Source of the DNA: JALHNI01 sp031367405
GTDB lineage: Bacteria > Acidobacteriota > Terriglobia > Bryobacterales > Bryobacteraceae
NCBI GenBank assembly: GCA_031367405.1
Contig: JANLPT010000168.1
Span: 1 to 36,320, forward strand
DNA length: 36,320 bases
Direction of reading: 5' to 3'
Part shown: one piece after another, positions 22,726-30,824 of the stretch
Position numbering within the stretch: the first letter of the stretch is position 1
How the letters are laid out: each line of letters starts with the position of its first letter
The notes under the pieces: generated by a model
Seen by the model: only the letters and a program-made list of their open reading frames with translations
What the model was told of the DNA's origin: nothing
Databases searched by the model: none
Position numbers and translations under genes: made by a program

Positions 22726-24273
22726 TTAGAGGGGAATGTTGCCATGCTTTTTTCGCGGCATGGTATCGACTTTGTTTTCGAGCATCTTGAGTGCCTGAAT
22801 CAAGCGCGGCCGGGTGTCGCGCGGCTCGATCACGTCATCGATAAAACCATGTTCGGCGGCGATAAAGGGATTCGCAAAACGGTCTTTGAATTCGCGCACC
22901 TTCTCGGCGCGCGTTTCTTCCGGCGTGGCGGATTCGCCGATTTCGCGCCTAAAAACGATGTTTACGGCCCCCTCGGCCCCCATCACCGCGATCTCGGCCG
23001 TCGGATAGGCGAGGTTAATGTCGGTGCGCAAGTGCTTCGAGCCCATCACGCAATAAGCGCCGCCGTAAGCCTTTCGCGTGATCACCGTGATCTTCGGCAC
23101 GGTGGCTTCGGCATAGGCATAAAGCAGTTTCGCACCGTGCCGGATGATGCCGCCAAACTCCTGCGCGACGCCGGGAAGAAAACCGGGCACATCCTCAAAC
23201 GTGACAATTGGGATATTAAAGGCATCGCAAAAACGCACGAAACGAGCGCCCTTTACCGATGAATCAATATCGAGACAGCCGGCCAAAAAGTTCGGCTGAT
23301 TGGCGACGATGCCCACTGAGCGGCCATCCAGCCGCGCAAAACCGACCACCATGTTCTTAGCAAAGTGTTCGTGGACTTCGAGAAGATCGGCGTCGTCCAC
23401 CACGCGCGTGATGATGTCCTTAATGTCGTAAGGGACATTCGACTCGGCCGGCACCACGGTGTCGAGCGCACGGTCTCGCCGGTCCGCCGGATCGCTGGTA
23501 GGCTTTCTGGGGGCCTCATCGCGATTGTTACTCGGCAGAAACGACAGCAGACGGCGTAACTGCCGCAAACAATCCGCATCGTCGGCCGCCAGGAAGTGCG
23601 CCACGCCGCTCTTCTCGTTATGCGTCATCCCGCCGCCAAGCTCTTCCTTGCTTACCTCTTCGTGGGTCACCGTCTTAATGACGTCCGGCCCGGTGACGAA
23701 CATGTAACTCGTCCGATCCACCATGAAGACGAAATCGGTGATGGCTGGAGAATAAACCGCGCCGCCCGCGCAAGGGCCCAGGATGGCCGATATCTGCGGT
23801 ACCACGCCGCTGGCCAGGGTATTGCGCAGGAAGATGTCGGCGTAACCGCCCAGCGACAGCACGCCTTCCTGGATGCGGGCCCCGCCTGAATCGTTCAGCC
23901 CCACCACGGGCGCGCCGTTCTTGAGCGCCAGGTCCATCACTTTCACGATCTTGCGAGCGTTGGTTTCCGAAAGTGACCCACCCAACACGGTAAAATCTTG
24001 CGCGAAGACATAGATGAGGCGTTGCTGAACATAGCCCCAGCCGGTGATAAAGCCATCGCCTTCATACACCTGCTCTTCCATGCCAAAATCGCGGCAACGA
24101 TGGCGCACGAAGGGGTCGAGTTCTTGAAAAGTGCCTTCATCGAGGAGTAAGTCGATGCGTTCCCGCGCGGATAGCTTACCTTCTTTATGCTGGCGTTCGC
24201 GCCGCGCGGCCCCGCCGCCTTCACGGGCCGCGGCATGACGCCGGCGAACTTCATCGAAACGATCGAGCGCCAC
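22726..24273 (-). CDS. pccB: Acyl-CoA carboxylase beta subunit (propionyl-CoA carboxylase / methylmalonyl-CoA decarboxylase type)
   Basis: 515 residues of the carboxyltransferase family. Typical stretches are KLSARERIDLLLDEGTF, FGMEEQVYEGDGFITGWG, AQDFTVLGGSLSETNARKI, VGLNDSGGARIQEG, GPCAGGAVYSPAITDF and VPGFLPGVAQEFGGIIRHG. It transfers carboxylate between biotin and an acyl-CoA, most likely propionyl-CoA. No biotin carboxylase or carrier partner lies beside it, so the holoenzyme must use subunits encoded elsewhere; a decarboxylase subunit role cannot be excluded. The start is GTG at 24273, immediately after the TAA of the upstream M48 protease gene (zero spacing), which implies translational coupling. 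Confidence 0.92.
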   Translation of the reverse strand: MALDRFDEVRRRHAAAREGGGAARRERQHKEGKLSARERIDLLLDEGTFQELDPFVRHRCRDFGMEEQVYEGDGFITGWGYVQQRLIYVFAQDFTVLGGSLSETNARKIVKVMDLALKNGAPVVGLNDSGGARIQEGVLSLGGYADIFLRNTLASGVVPQISAILGPCAGGAVYSPAITDFVFMVDRTSYMFVTGPDVIKTVTHEEVSKEELGGGMTHNEKSGVAHFLAADDADCLRQLRRLLSFLPSNNRDEAPRKPTSDPADRRDRALDTVVPAESNVPYDIKDIITRVVDDADLLEVHEHFAKNMVVGFARLDGRSVGIVANQPNFLAGCLDIDSSVKGARFVRFCDAFNIPIVTFEDVPGFLPGVAQEFGGIIRHGAKLLYAYAEATVPKITVITRKAYGGAYCVMGSKHLRTDINLAYPTAEIAVMGAEGAVNIVFRREIGESATPEETRAEKVREFKDRFANPFIAAEHGFIDDVIEPRDTRPRLIQALKMLENKVDTMPRKKHGNIPL

Positions 24274-25104
24274 TTACTGTCCACTGCAGTGCTTGCCGCG
24301 CTCTTCAAGGGCGGCCGGCATCAGCTCCGTCAACCTACGAATGCGCGTCGCATCCGCCGGATGGGTCGACATAAATTCGGGCGGGGTCTTGCCAGAGTGC
24401 GCGGCGCTCATCCGCTCCCACAGGCGCGGCGCTTCGGTGGGGTCGAAGCAGGCTCGCGCCGCCAAGAGTAAGCCGATATGGTCAGCCTCGCTTTCGTGAT
24501 CGCGGGAAAATGGCAGCATTACGCCAAACTGCGCGCCAATGCCCAGCGCGCCCAAGACGCCGCGTTGCATATTGACGTCCATGTCGCTGACGGCCACGCC
24601 CGCAGCCATGGTGCCCAACTGCACTAACTTCTGCTGCGCCATGCGTTCGGCACCGTGGCGGGCAATGACGTGGGCAATTTCATGCCCCATCACGGCCGCC
24701 ACCGCGTTTTCGTTATTCGTGACGGGCAGCAGGCCCGTGTAATAGGCGACCTTGCCGCCCGGCAAGGCAAAGGCATTTAATTCGGGAGACTCGAATAAGT
24801 TAAACTCCCACTGATAATTTTGATCGTCGGACGCGGCGACTAACTTACGCCCAATTCGTTTGATCATTTCAGCGGCGGGCCCGGATGCTAAATGTTCCTG
24901 CGACAGCACTTGCTGATACGACGACAAGCCCAGCGCAGTCTCCTGCTCCCGGCTCATGTCGACTAACTGCTTACGGCCCGTCATGGGTACTACTTGCTGA
25001 TTCGAAAAGTAGTAATAGGCCATGTAGCCGGCAAACAACAGGATCGGCAGCCATTTGATGCCGCCCCGCCGCTGTGGCTGCCCCTCGTAACCCATGGGAC
25101 TCAT
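24274..25104 (-). CDS. Membrane-anchored M48-family metalloprotease
   Basis: 276 residues. One N-terminal membrane segment (about residues 17-34, WLPILLFAGYMAYYYF) is followed by a YggG/LoiP-like M48 domain. The zinc motif HEIAH is at 141-145 and the third ligand motif ESEAD at 204-208. Such proteases act in envelope protein quality control. It has no lipobox, unlike LoiP. The ATG at 25104 has AAGGAG 8 nt upstream. Its stop is fused to the GTG start of pccB. The link between protease and carboxylase is probably just operon economy. Confidence 0.88.
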   Translation of the reverse strand: MSPMGYEGQPQRRGGIKWLPILLFAGYMAYYYFSNQQVVPMTGRKQLVDMSREQETALGLSSYQQVLSQEHLASGPAAEMIKRIGRKLVAASDDQNYQWEFNLFESPELNAFALPGGKVAYYTGLLPVTNNENAVAAVMGHEIAHVIARHGAERMAQQKLVQLGTMAAGVAVSDMDVNMQRGVLGALGIGAQFGVMLPFSRDHESEADHIGLLLAARACFDPTEAPRLWERMSAAHSGKTPPEFMSTHPADATRIRRLTELMPAALEERGKHCSGQ

Positions 25105-25203
25105 GGCAATTCTCCTTTAGCCATCATCATTCCCACCATCCGGCGAGAGGTTCGTAACGTAGCGCCAACCACATAACGGAGGTGCGGGATGAACTGCCAG
25201 CGG

Positions 25204-25761
25204 CTAACGTCCGCCGAAGAAGCGGCCGGCTACGCCCTTGAGCACGTCGTCAACCATCGAACCGTCGTGGTTCTGATCGAGGAACGAGCCCAGCAGCCCC
25301 ATCACGCCACTCGATTGGCCACCCTGCATCATGCCCGCCAGATTGCTGCCGCTCGATTGCTTCGACAACGCGCCCATGGCCAGCGACGCCACGATGGGCA
25401 GCATCTGCTTCATCAGGTCGGAACCCAAGCCGGTCTGTTCAGCGGCCTGCGCGGCCACTTGGCGGCTGGCATCCTTGCTGCCCAGCAAATGTCCGAGAAT
25501 CGAGTTACCATCCGGCGTCGCATTTTCCAGCGTCGCAGGATTGTCCAGATACTGCTCGTGGTTGCCGCCGGTTAAGGCGCCCAAGAGGGATTCGAGACCG
25601 CCCGTCTGCGCGACATTGCGCTGCACACCGCCCGTGATGGCGGGCAGCAGCGCTTGGATCGCGCTCTGCGCTTGCGATTCGTCCAGACCGAACTGGCTGG
25701 CCACTTTCTGCACGACACCGCCACCTGCGGCTCCCAGAATCATATTCATGAGTGGATTCAT
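25204..25761 (-). CDS. DUF937 protein
   Basis: 185 residues, mostly Ala, Gly and Leu. It fits DUF937: the opening MNMILGAAGGGVVQKVASQFGL, then AIQALLPAITGGVQRN, a central LGSKDASRQVAAQAAEQTGLG and MKQMLPIVASLAMGALSKQ. The C-terminal GLLGSFLDQNHDGSMVDDVL has an EF-hand-like DxNxDGS loop that might bind calcium. No signal peptide is evident. Function is unknown. AAGGAG lies 10 nt before the ATG. It is 39 bp after the solute-binding protein gene and 99 bp before the protease gene. Confidence 0.8.
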   Translation of the reverse strand: MNPLMNMILGAAGGGVVQKVASQFGLDESQAQSAIQALLPAITGGVQRNVAQTGGLESLLGALTGGNHEQYLDNPATLENATPDGNSILGHLLGSKDASRQVAAQAAEQTGLGSDLMKQMLPIVASLAMGALSKQSSGSNLAGMMQGGQSSGVMGLLGSFLDQNHDGSMVDDVLKGVAGRFFGGR

Positions 25762-25800
25762 CGTAAACAGTCTCCTTCAGTTAACTCCTCGAATTATACG

Positions 25801-26742
25801 TCATCGCTTCGCAACGGGTTCCAAGAACTCGTTGGTGAATGTTTGAGGCAAATTAATGTGTGCCGCCCGCACGGCCGGATTGTTCTTCGCCAGAAATTCA
25901 TACACCGTACGAACCTGCTCCAACTGAAACGCGCCGCCTAAGTCATAGCGGGGCAAATGCAAACGCAACGCCTCTAAATTGCCGGTGCCGAGCTTGGCCA
26001 GCACCGCCTCCGGAGGGTTGGTTCTGATCCACTTGACCGCCGCTTGCATGGCCCGCACCAGCCGCCGCGTGCGATCCGGATTGCTTCGCAACCATACGGG
26101 CTGGCCCAGCAGCGCCATACTGGGATAGCCGTCCGTCCCGAAAACACGCCGGTTGCCTTCCGGGCTGAACGTCTCCGCCAGCGTTACCGTTTCCGGATGC
26201 CGTTGCCGCAAGGGTGCCAGTGTATTCGCCAGTACGACGGCCGCATCCACCTTTCCACTCTCGATCGCCACTAAGGCTGACGGCCCCACGCCGATGGCCG
26301 CAAAACTCACGTCGTTCCCTTTCAAGCCCATCTGCTCCAACACGCGCGTCGCGAAATTCTGCATCTGGCCCCCGGGCGCGGCCACGCCAATCACCTTGCC
26401 CTTCAAAGAACCTGCTCGCTGTAGCGCCACCATCGCCAGACAGTGACAGTCAGTCAGTTGAAGATAGGCGATGACGGGCTTGCCCAGAGCCTGCACCTGA
26501 ATCGCTTGTTCGTAAGTGCCCACGATCGAGTCGGCGCTACCGGAGAGCAAAGCCTCCATCGCCTTGCCCGCCCCGCCAATCTCCTGCAGGTCGACCGCCA
26601 GGCCTTCCCGCTCGAAGTAGCCCAGTTTTTGTGCCAAAAGCGGAGCCTCGGCACCTTGAAAAGTCACCAGACGAATCCGGGTCGGGTCGGGCTTCCCGCA
26701 GCTGAGGAGAAGAGTGAGGGCGAGCGCGATGAAGGGTCTCAA
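25801..26742 (-). CDS. ABC-type solute-binding lipoprotein (NMT1/SsuA/TauA-like)
   Basis: 313 residues. The N-terminus RPFIALALTLLLSCGKPD carries a lipobox (LLSC, Cys about residue 15), so it is probably a lipoprotein. The mature part is a periplasmic-binding fold: RIRLVTFQGAEAPLLAQKLGYFEREGL, ALLSGSADSIVGTYEQAIQVQ, LKGKVIGVAAPGG and IESGKVDAAVV. Such proteins bind pyrimidines, sulfonates or similar small molecules; the ligand is unknown. No permease or ATPase gene is near, so it is an orphan in this window. The frame opens with TTG at 26742 and the signal sequence leaves no later start codon, so I accept TTG. Confidence 0.83.
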   Translation of the reverse strand: MRPFIALALTLLLSCGKPDPTRIRLVTFQGAEAPLLAQKLGYFEREGLAVDLQEIGGAGKAMEALLSGSADSIVGTYEQAIQVQALGKPVIAYLQLTDCHCLAMVALQRAGSLKGKVIGVAAPGGQMQNFATRVLEQMGLKGNDVSFAAIGVGPSALVAIESGKVDAAVVLANTLAPLRQRHPETVTLAETFSPEGNRRVFGTDGYPSMALLGQPVWLRSNPDRTRRLVRAMQAAVKWIRTNPPEAVLAKLGTGNLEALRLHLPRYDLGGAFQLEQVRTVYEFLAKNNPAVRAAHINLPQTFTNEFLEPVAKR

Positions 26743-26760
26743 ACCTCAGCTTAACGCGAA

Positions 26761-27975
26761 CTACTTACCGCGAGCCCTTTCGACGGACTTCATCAAGCGC
26801 ACCATGTTGCCGCCGAGGATTTTGCGGACCTCGTCCGCCGAGTAACCTTCTTCCAGCAGGGCCCGTGTGAGGTTGGGCCACTTCGAAACGTCTTCCAAGC
26901 CTTCCGGCACACAGCCCACGCCGTCGTAGTCGGAACCGATTCCCACGTAGTTCACGCCGGCCAGTTTGACGACGTGATTGATGTGCGCGACGACATCGGC
27001 CAAGGTCGCTCGCACTTGCTTCGTGCCCCCCGTCAGTTCCAGCATCCTGGCGCGGCGCTCCTTGGGGCCGGTTACCTCCGGCATCATCGCCGTCAACTTA
27101 GTCCGCAGCGCCGGATTGCGCATCGGCGAAGCGTCGTACGCTTTCTGCGACAGGAAGTCGCAAGAGAAGTTGATGTTGATGATACCTTCCTTCTTGGCCA
27201 GCACGCGGATCATGTCGTCGGTCATATTGCGCGTGGCGCTGGCCAGCGCCCGGCAGGACGAATGCGAGGAGAATACGGGCGCGCTGGAGGTCTCCATCAC
27301 GTCGTAGAAAGTCTTGTCGGCCACATGCGCGATGTCCACCATCATGCCCAAGCGATTCATCTCATGCACCACTTCCTTACCGAACGGCGTCAGCCCATTG
27401 TGGTGCTTCACCGCCGGGTTATTGATATCGCCCTCGGAATCGGCCCAGTTATTCGTATTGGTGTGCGTCAAAGTCATGTAGCGCACGCCTAACTCATAAA
27501 AGTCCCGTAATAGACGCAGCGAATCCTGAATAGCATGTCCGCCTTCGATGCCGGTCATCGCGGCGATCTTACCGCTCTTCTTGGCCTTCAAAACGTCGTC
27601 CGAAGTAGTGGCGAAAAACATATCGGCCCCGGACTGGGCGGCGATATCGTGCTTGATGGAATCAATCGCTTCCAGTGCCCGATGCGCCGACCGATTCCCT
27701 TGCACCATCGCGCCTGGAACGTAAGCGGCAAACATCTGCGCGGTCATGCCGCCGTCCTTCATTCGCGGCAGGTCCGTATGGCCATCCGGGGCGCGCTTCA
27801 CAAAGTCCATGCCTTCCAGGGTGCGCATCGGCACGTCGTTGTGCGTATCGAAGACGATCGCCGAAGCGTGTACTCTGCGGACCTCCTCATCGGTCACTTG
27901 CCGCTTCTTCATCTGAGCCGTCATTTGAGCCGAAAATGCCGTGGACGCGCACGCAAGAAGCAAGAGAGTTTTCAT
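26761..27975 (-). CDS. M19-family membrane dipeptidase, exported
   Basis: 404 residues. A signal peptide (MKTLLLLACASTAFSA) precedes the renal-dipeptidase-type TIM barrel. Zinc ligands fit the family: FDTHNDVP (His and Asp), GIEGGHAI (bridging Glu), VDIAHV (His) and SSHSSCR (His), with GIGSDYDGV near the end. It would cleave dipeptides, including D-amino acid ones, outside the cytoplasm. GAGGT lies 4 nt before the ATG. It is the first gene of the minus run 27975-22160 and is preceded by a terminator hairpin, so a promoter should lie in the 58 bp between this gene and the TonB remnant. Confidence 0.9.
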   Translation of the reverse strand: MKTLLLLACASTAFSAQMTAQMKKRQVTDEEVRRVHASAIVFDTHNDVPMRTLEGMDFVKRAPDGHTDLPRMKDGGMTAQMFAAYVPGAMVQGNRSAHRALEAIDSIKHDIAAQSGADMFFATTSDDVLKAKKSGKIAAMTGIEGGHAIQDSLRLLRDFYELGVRYMTLTHTNTNNWADSEGDINNPAVKHHNGLTPFGKEVVHEMNRLGMMVDIAHVADKTFYDVMETSSAPVFSSHSSCRALASATRNMTDDMIRVLAKKEGIININFSCDFLSQKAYDASPMRNPALRTKLTAMMPEVTGPKERRARMLELTGGTKQVRATLADVVAHINHVVKLAGVNYVGIGSDYDGVGCVPEGLEDVSKWPNLTRALLEEGYSADEVRKILGGNMVRLMKSVERARGK

Positions 27976-27989
27976 AGGACCTCAATGAG

Positions 27990-28016
27990 AAAGGCCGGGC
28001 GCGAAGCCCGGCCTTT
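27990..28016 (-). terminator. Hairpin terminator after the TonB-receptor remnant
   Basis: A perfect 11-bp stem, AAAGGCCGGGC (27990-28000) and GCCCGGCCTTT (28006-28016). On the minus strand the loop reads TTCGC, a stable UUCG-like loop, and the stem ends in TTT. It lies 18 bp after the remnant's stop codon and 14 bp before the dipeptidase start. Confidence 0.72.
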
Positions 28017-28033
28017 CGGGAATCAGACTAAGA

Positions 28034-29593
28034 CTACCAGATCAACTTGAGCGCGAGCTGCATATTGCGCGGTTCGCCGAAACCGATGCCGGGCGCGGAT
28101 GAGCCGTTACGGGTGTTGGTGATGACGCCAAATGAAGAAGCCGCATTGAAGTTGGTGCCCGGATTGGCGAAGTTGGCGCGGTCAAGAATATTGAAGATCT
28201 CCGCTCGCAATTGGATCTTGAAACGTTCGGTGATGGCGGTGTCTTTGAAGATGGAGAAGTCCACCGCGCCGAAGCCGGGCCCGTAGATGGAGTCGCGCCC
28301 GATATTGCCCCACGTGCCGGCCGCCGCCGTGGCAAAGGCTTTGCCATTGAAGTACGGCACCGGGCCAAAAGGAGTCGTGCGGGAGGTGACGCCCGAGAAG
28401 GCGTCGCTCAGGACGTCAACGCGGTCGCGATTGTCCAGCGTGCCGCTGCGATTGGTACCCGAGAGTAAGTCGAGCGGTTCGCCGGTATGGGCGGTCATCA
28501 GCGCATTTAGCTGCCAGCCCTTCGTCAGGCGCGGAAACTTACTGCCGAAAGACGGCACATCGTAAGTAACAAAGCCGGTGAAGGTTTGGCGGATGTCGAA
28601 GTTTGAAGGACCATATTCGCGGCGCAGGTTGAAGCTATTCGCCGCAATCGAGTTTCGCACATTCGACCCGTTGTCCAGCGCCTTGCCTAGCGTGTAGTCG
28701 CAAAGTAAAAGAGTTTATTCTTGAGCACCGGCCCACCGAGGGAGAAACCCCATTGGTCGTTGCGCATCACGCGCTTCTTGGCAGTGGCGGGATCCTGAAA
28801 TGGCGAGAATGCCGCAAAATATTCATTGCGATTAAAGTAGTAAGCCGAGCCATGTACGGCATTCGTACCGCTCTTAATGACTAAGTTCACATTCGAGCCG
28901 CCGTTGCGGCCGAAATCCGCACTGGCATTGGTAACGACGGAGAATTGATCGATTGCCTCCACCGGCAGCAAGGTACCGGCGATGCCTGAAACACCGCCCT
29001 GATTCACGGCCGAGGAATTATGAAAGGCATCATTGTTGTCGGCACCATCGATCTGGTAGTTATTGCCCGACGTCCGCATGCCATTCACCGAGCCGCTCGA
29101 AGGCGAAACGCCGGGGCTCAACTTCAACATCTGACGGAAGTCGCGGCCGTTCATCGGCAGGTCCTGCACCATGCGCGGGCCCACCACATTGGCGAGCGTG
29201 GAGGAGGAAGTTTCAATGGACGCAGCCGCAGCGGAAATTTCGATCGTCGTGGCCTGTTGAGCGACGGTCAACTTGATGGCCAAGTTGGAGGTACGCGACA
29301 CCGCCACTTCGATACCGCCGATCTTCTGCGTTCCGAAACCGGTCTTGGTGACAGTTACGTTGTAGAAGCCCAAGGGTAGGTCCGGCATGGCAAAATCACC
29401 ACCGGGCCGACGCCACCGCTTGGCGGGTGAGCCCCGTACCCTGATTGACCGCTATGACGGTGACCTCAGGAACGGCCGCGCCGGACGCATCGACAATGGT
29501 GCCGACGATGCTGCCGCGAAAAGTCTGCGCCCACGCACTGATGGCGATGACGCTCAAAAATAGGAAAGTGCGCAAGCGAAGGGAGATCTGCAT
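28034..29593 (-). pseudogene. TonB-dependent receptor (Oar-like), frameshifted and internally deleted
   Basis: Three pieces in two frames. (1) 29593 down to about 29400: signal peptide MQISLRLRTFLFLSVIAISA and a carboxypeptidase-regulatory-like domain (GSIVGTIVDASGAAVPEVTV). (2) 29400 to 28696, other frame: rest of that domain, a TonB plug (PMNGRDFRQMLKLSPGV, NNYQIDGADNND) and the first barrel strands, ending LKNKLFYFA. (3) 28696 to 28034, first frame again: YTLGKALDNGSN to the terminal LQLALKLIW. Removing one C from GCCC near 29402-29405 would rejoin pieces 1 and 2. Pieces 2 and 3 meet at 28696-28701, where most of the barrel (I estimate about 600 residues by comparison with typical family length) is missing. 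Either a decayed gene or a misassembly of similar copies. The ATG has CGAGG upstream. Confidence 0.85.
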
Positions 29594-30045
29594 ATTTTAA
29601 CCTCGTGAGAATGGGGGCTACATGGGCATGCCGTGACGTGGCCAGTATGCACACTAAGCTCCTTCGGGACGATGAAGAGAGCACGGACCCTTGATTACAA
29701 AATCTTAGTAGAAGGCTAACATATCGTTATCGGGAGCTCAATCTAAATCTTTTATGAAGCCAATACGATCATGAGTCCGCCAGGGACACATTTTTCCTGT
29801 GCCGTCCAAGGCCGTGGGCTAGTGAACGGGCCAAAAGCTAACGACCGCAGACCCCAAATCGCCCGGTCGCAACCTAGTGCTTTGACCGTGTGAAAACGTC
29901 ACTGTACCTACCAGCCGCGAACGATAGTGACCGGGTCTTGCGACAAACCGGAAAGCGACAATTCAGATGGTCGCGGTACGTGTCGCGACCGGTTGATTTC
30001 TATCTTCCAGTTTGTCGCAGGTTCCGTTTGGAACTGTCCTGGAAA
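29594..30045. other. Gene-free region upstream of the TonB remnant
   Basis: About 450 bp without a convincing gene, less GC-rich than its surroundings. It must hold the old promoter of the receptor remnant, though I saw no clear -35/-10 pair. It includes GGGACACATTTTTCCTGTG near 29785, a partly self-complementary motif, and the inverted-repeat block at 29939-30034. An 85-codon plus-strand frame at 29890 has no family features. Confidence 0.6.
29939..30034. repeat. Nested inverted repeats (possible cruciform or structured RNA)
   Basis: Outer arms TGCGACAAAC (29939-29948) and GTTTGTCGCA (30010-30019) are perfectly complementary and extend inward with GGAA/TTCC after one mismatch. Inside them GGTCGCG (29969-29975) pairs with CGCGACC (29984-29990) around an 8-nt loop. 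Directly after, GTTCC-GTTT-GGAAC (30021-30034) forms a third hairpin. The whole could fold into an arm with an internal stem-loop. Confidence 0.55.
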
Positions 30046-30081
30046 CCGATGACCCCGCACGTTACCGAGCGGGGTCATCGG
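30046..30081 (-). terminator. Terminator of the DUF1326 gene
   Basis: A perfect 13-bp stem, CCGATGACCCCGC (30046-30058) and GCGGGGTCATCGG (30069-30081), with a 10-nt loop. On the minus strand it is followed by TTTCC. It lies 22 bp after the DUF1326 stop codon; the T-run is short. Confidence 0.7.
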
Positions 30082-30103
30082 CTGAATCAGATTTCGCCAA
30101 CGC

Positions 30104-30796
30104 TTAGTCGTTCAAGTGGAAGCTGCCGACAAAGGCGGAGCGCTTGAGCGGCGAGGACCAGGTGGCGTCAAGGCCTTTGCCTTTGAAGTCGTGGGCCAGG
30201 GCGTAACCGGCCATGGCGTGGTCCACTTTGGTGAGGGGCGCGTACCAGACTTCTTCGTTTGAACAGTGATGGTCGCCGTCGCCGATGGGGCGGGTTTCGA
30301 TGCTGGCAAGGTCGCCGGCCTTCAGGTTGGCCTTCACAGAGTGCAGGTTATTCTTATCGAACTCGAGAGTCACCGGAGCCACTTCGACGCGCACGACGTT
30401 GCCGAAAAGGTCGCCACCCATGCGCTTGGCGAAGGCTTGCAACGCCACCCGCTGAGGCCCGCTGGCCTTTTGGTCAACGATCAGCACGGACTGTACCGGA
30501 TAGGCCGAGACGATCACATCGCCCAGCGTGGAGTTGGCTCGCACCACTCCGACGACGCCGAGGCCGGCGAGGTCGACGCCTTCAAAGGTGCCTTTCTCGA
30601 TGCGCCAGCCCATGACGGCGAGATTGCCCAGCATGTTCACTTCGGAATTGGCGTAGCAAGGGCCCGTGTAGATGTCGGCGTTGCGCGCTTCTACATAAGT
30701 GCCTTCGACGGTATTGAGGTTTGGGTTGGGTCCGGCGGCGACGGCCCCTGTAATGGCCAAGGTGGCGGCCAGAGCGAAAGCGGCGAGTGTCTTCAT
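30104..30796 (-). CDS. Secreted DUF1326-like protein
   Basis: 230 residues. A signal peptide (MKTLAAFALAATLAITGAVA) leads into a domain resembling DUF1326: VEGTYVEARNADIYTGPCYANSE, then LGNLAVMGWRIEKGTFEGVDLAGLGVVGVV by parts, where W-x-I-x-x-G and GVDLxGL are typical. A later stretch, HHCSNEEVWYAPL, keeps a His/Cys pair. Function is unknown in the family. It lies 28 bp after selA on the same strand and may be cotranscribed with the CDGSH and selA genes, although AGGAG sits 12 nt before its own ATG. It ends at a strong hairpin. Confidence 0.78.
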   Translation of the reverse strand: MKTLAAFALAATLAITGAVAAGPNPNLNTVEGTYVEARNADIYTGPCYANSEVNMLGNLAVMGWRIEKGTFEGVDLAGLGVVGVVRANSTLGDVIVSAYPVQSVLIVDQKASGPQRVALQAFAKRMGGDLFGNVVRVEVAPVTLEFDKNNLHSVKANLKAGDLASIETRPIGDGDHHCSNEEVWYAPLTKVDHAMAGYALAHDFKGKGLDATWSSPLKRSAFVGSFHLND

Positions 30797-30824
30797 AGCT
30801 TGCTGGAACTCCTAATTAGAATTA

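Noticed and set aside
29390..29400. TGA in the TonB remnant as a selenocysteine codon, given selA nearby
   Set aside because: Reading through TGA does not lead into the conserved downstream sequence; a frame change is needed, so this is a frameshift.
29890..30147. 85-residue plus-strand frame in the gene-free region
   Set aside because: It covers the inverted repeats and the terminator of the opposite gene and has no family features.
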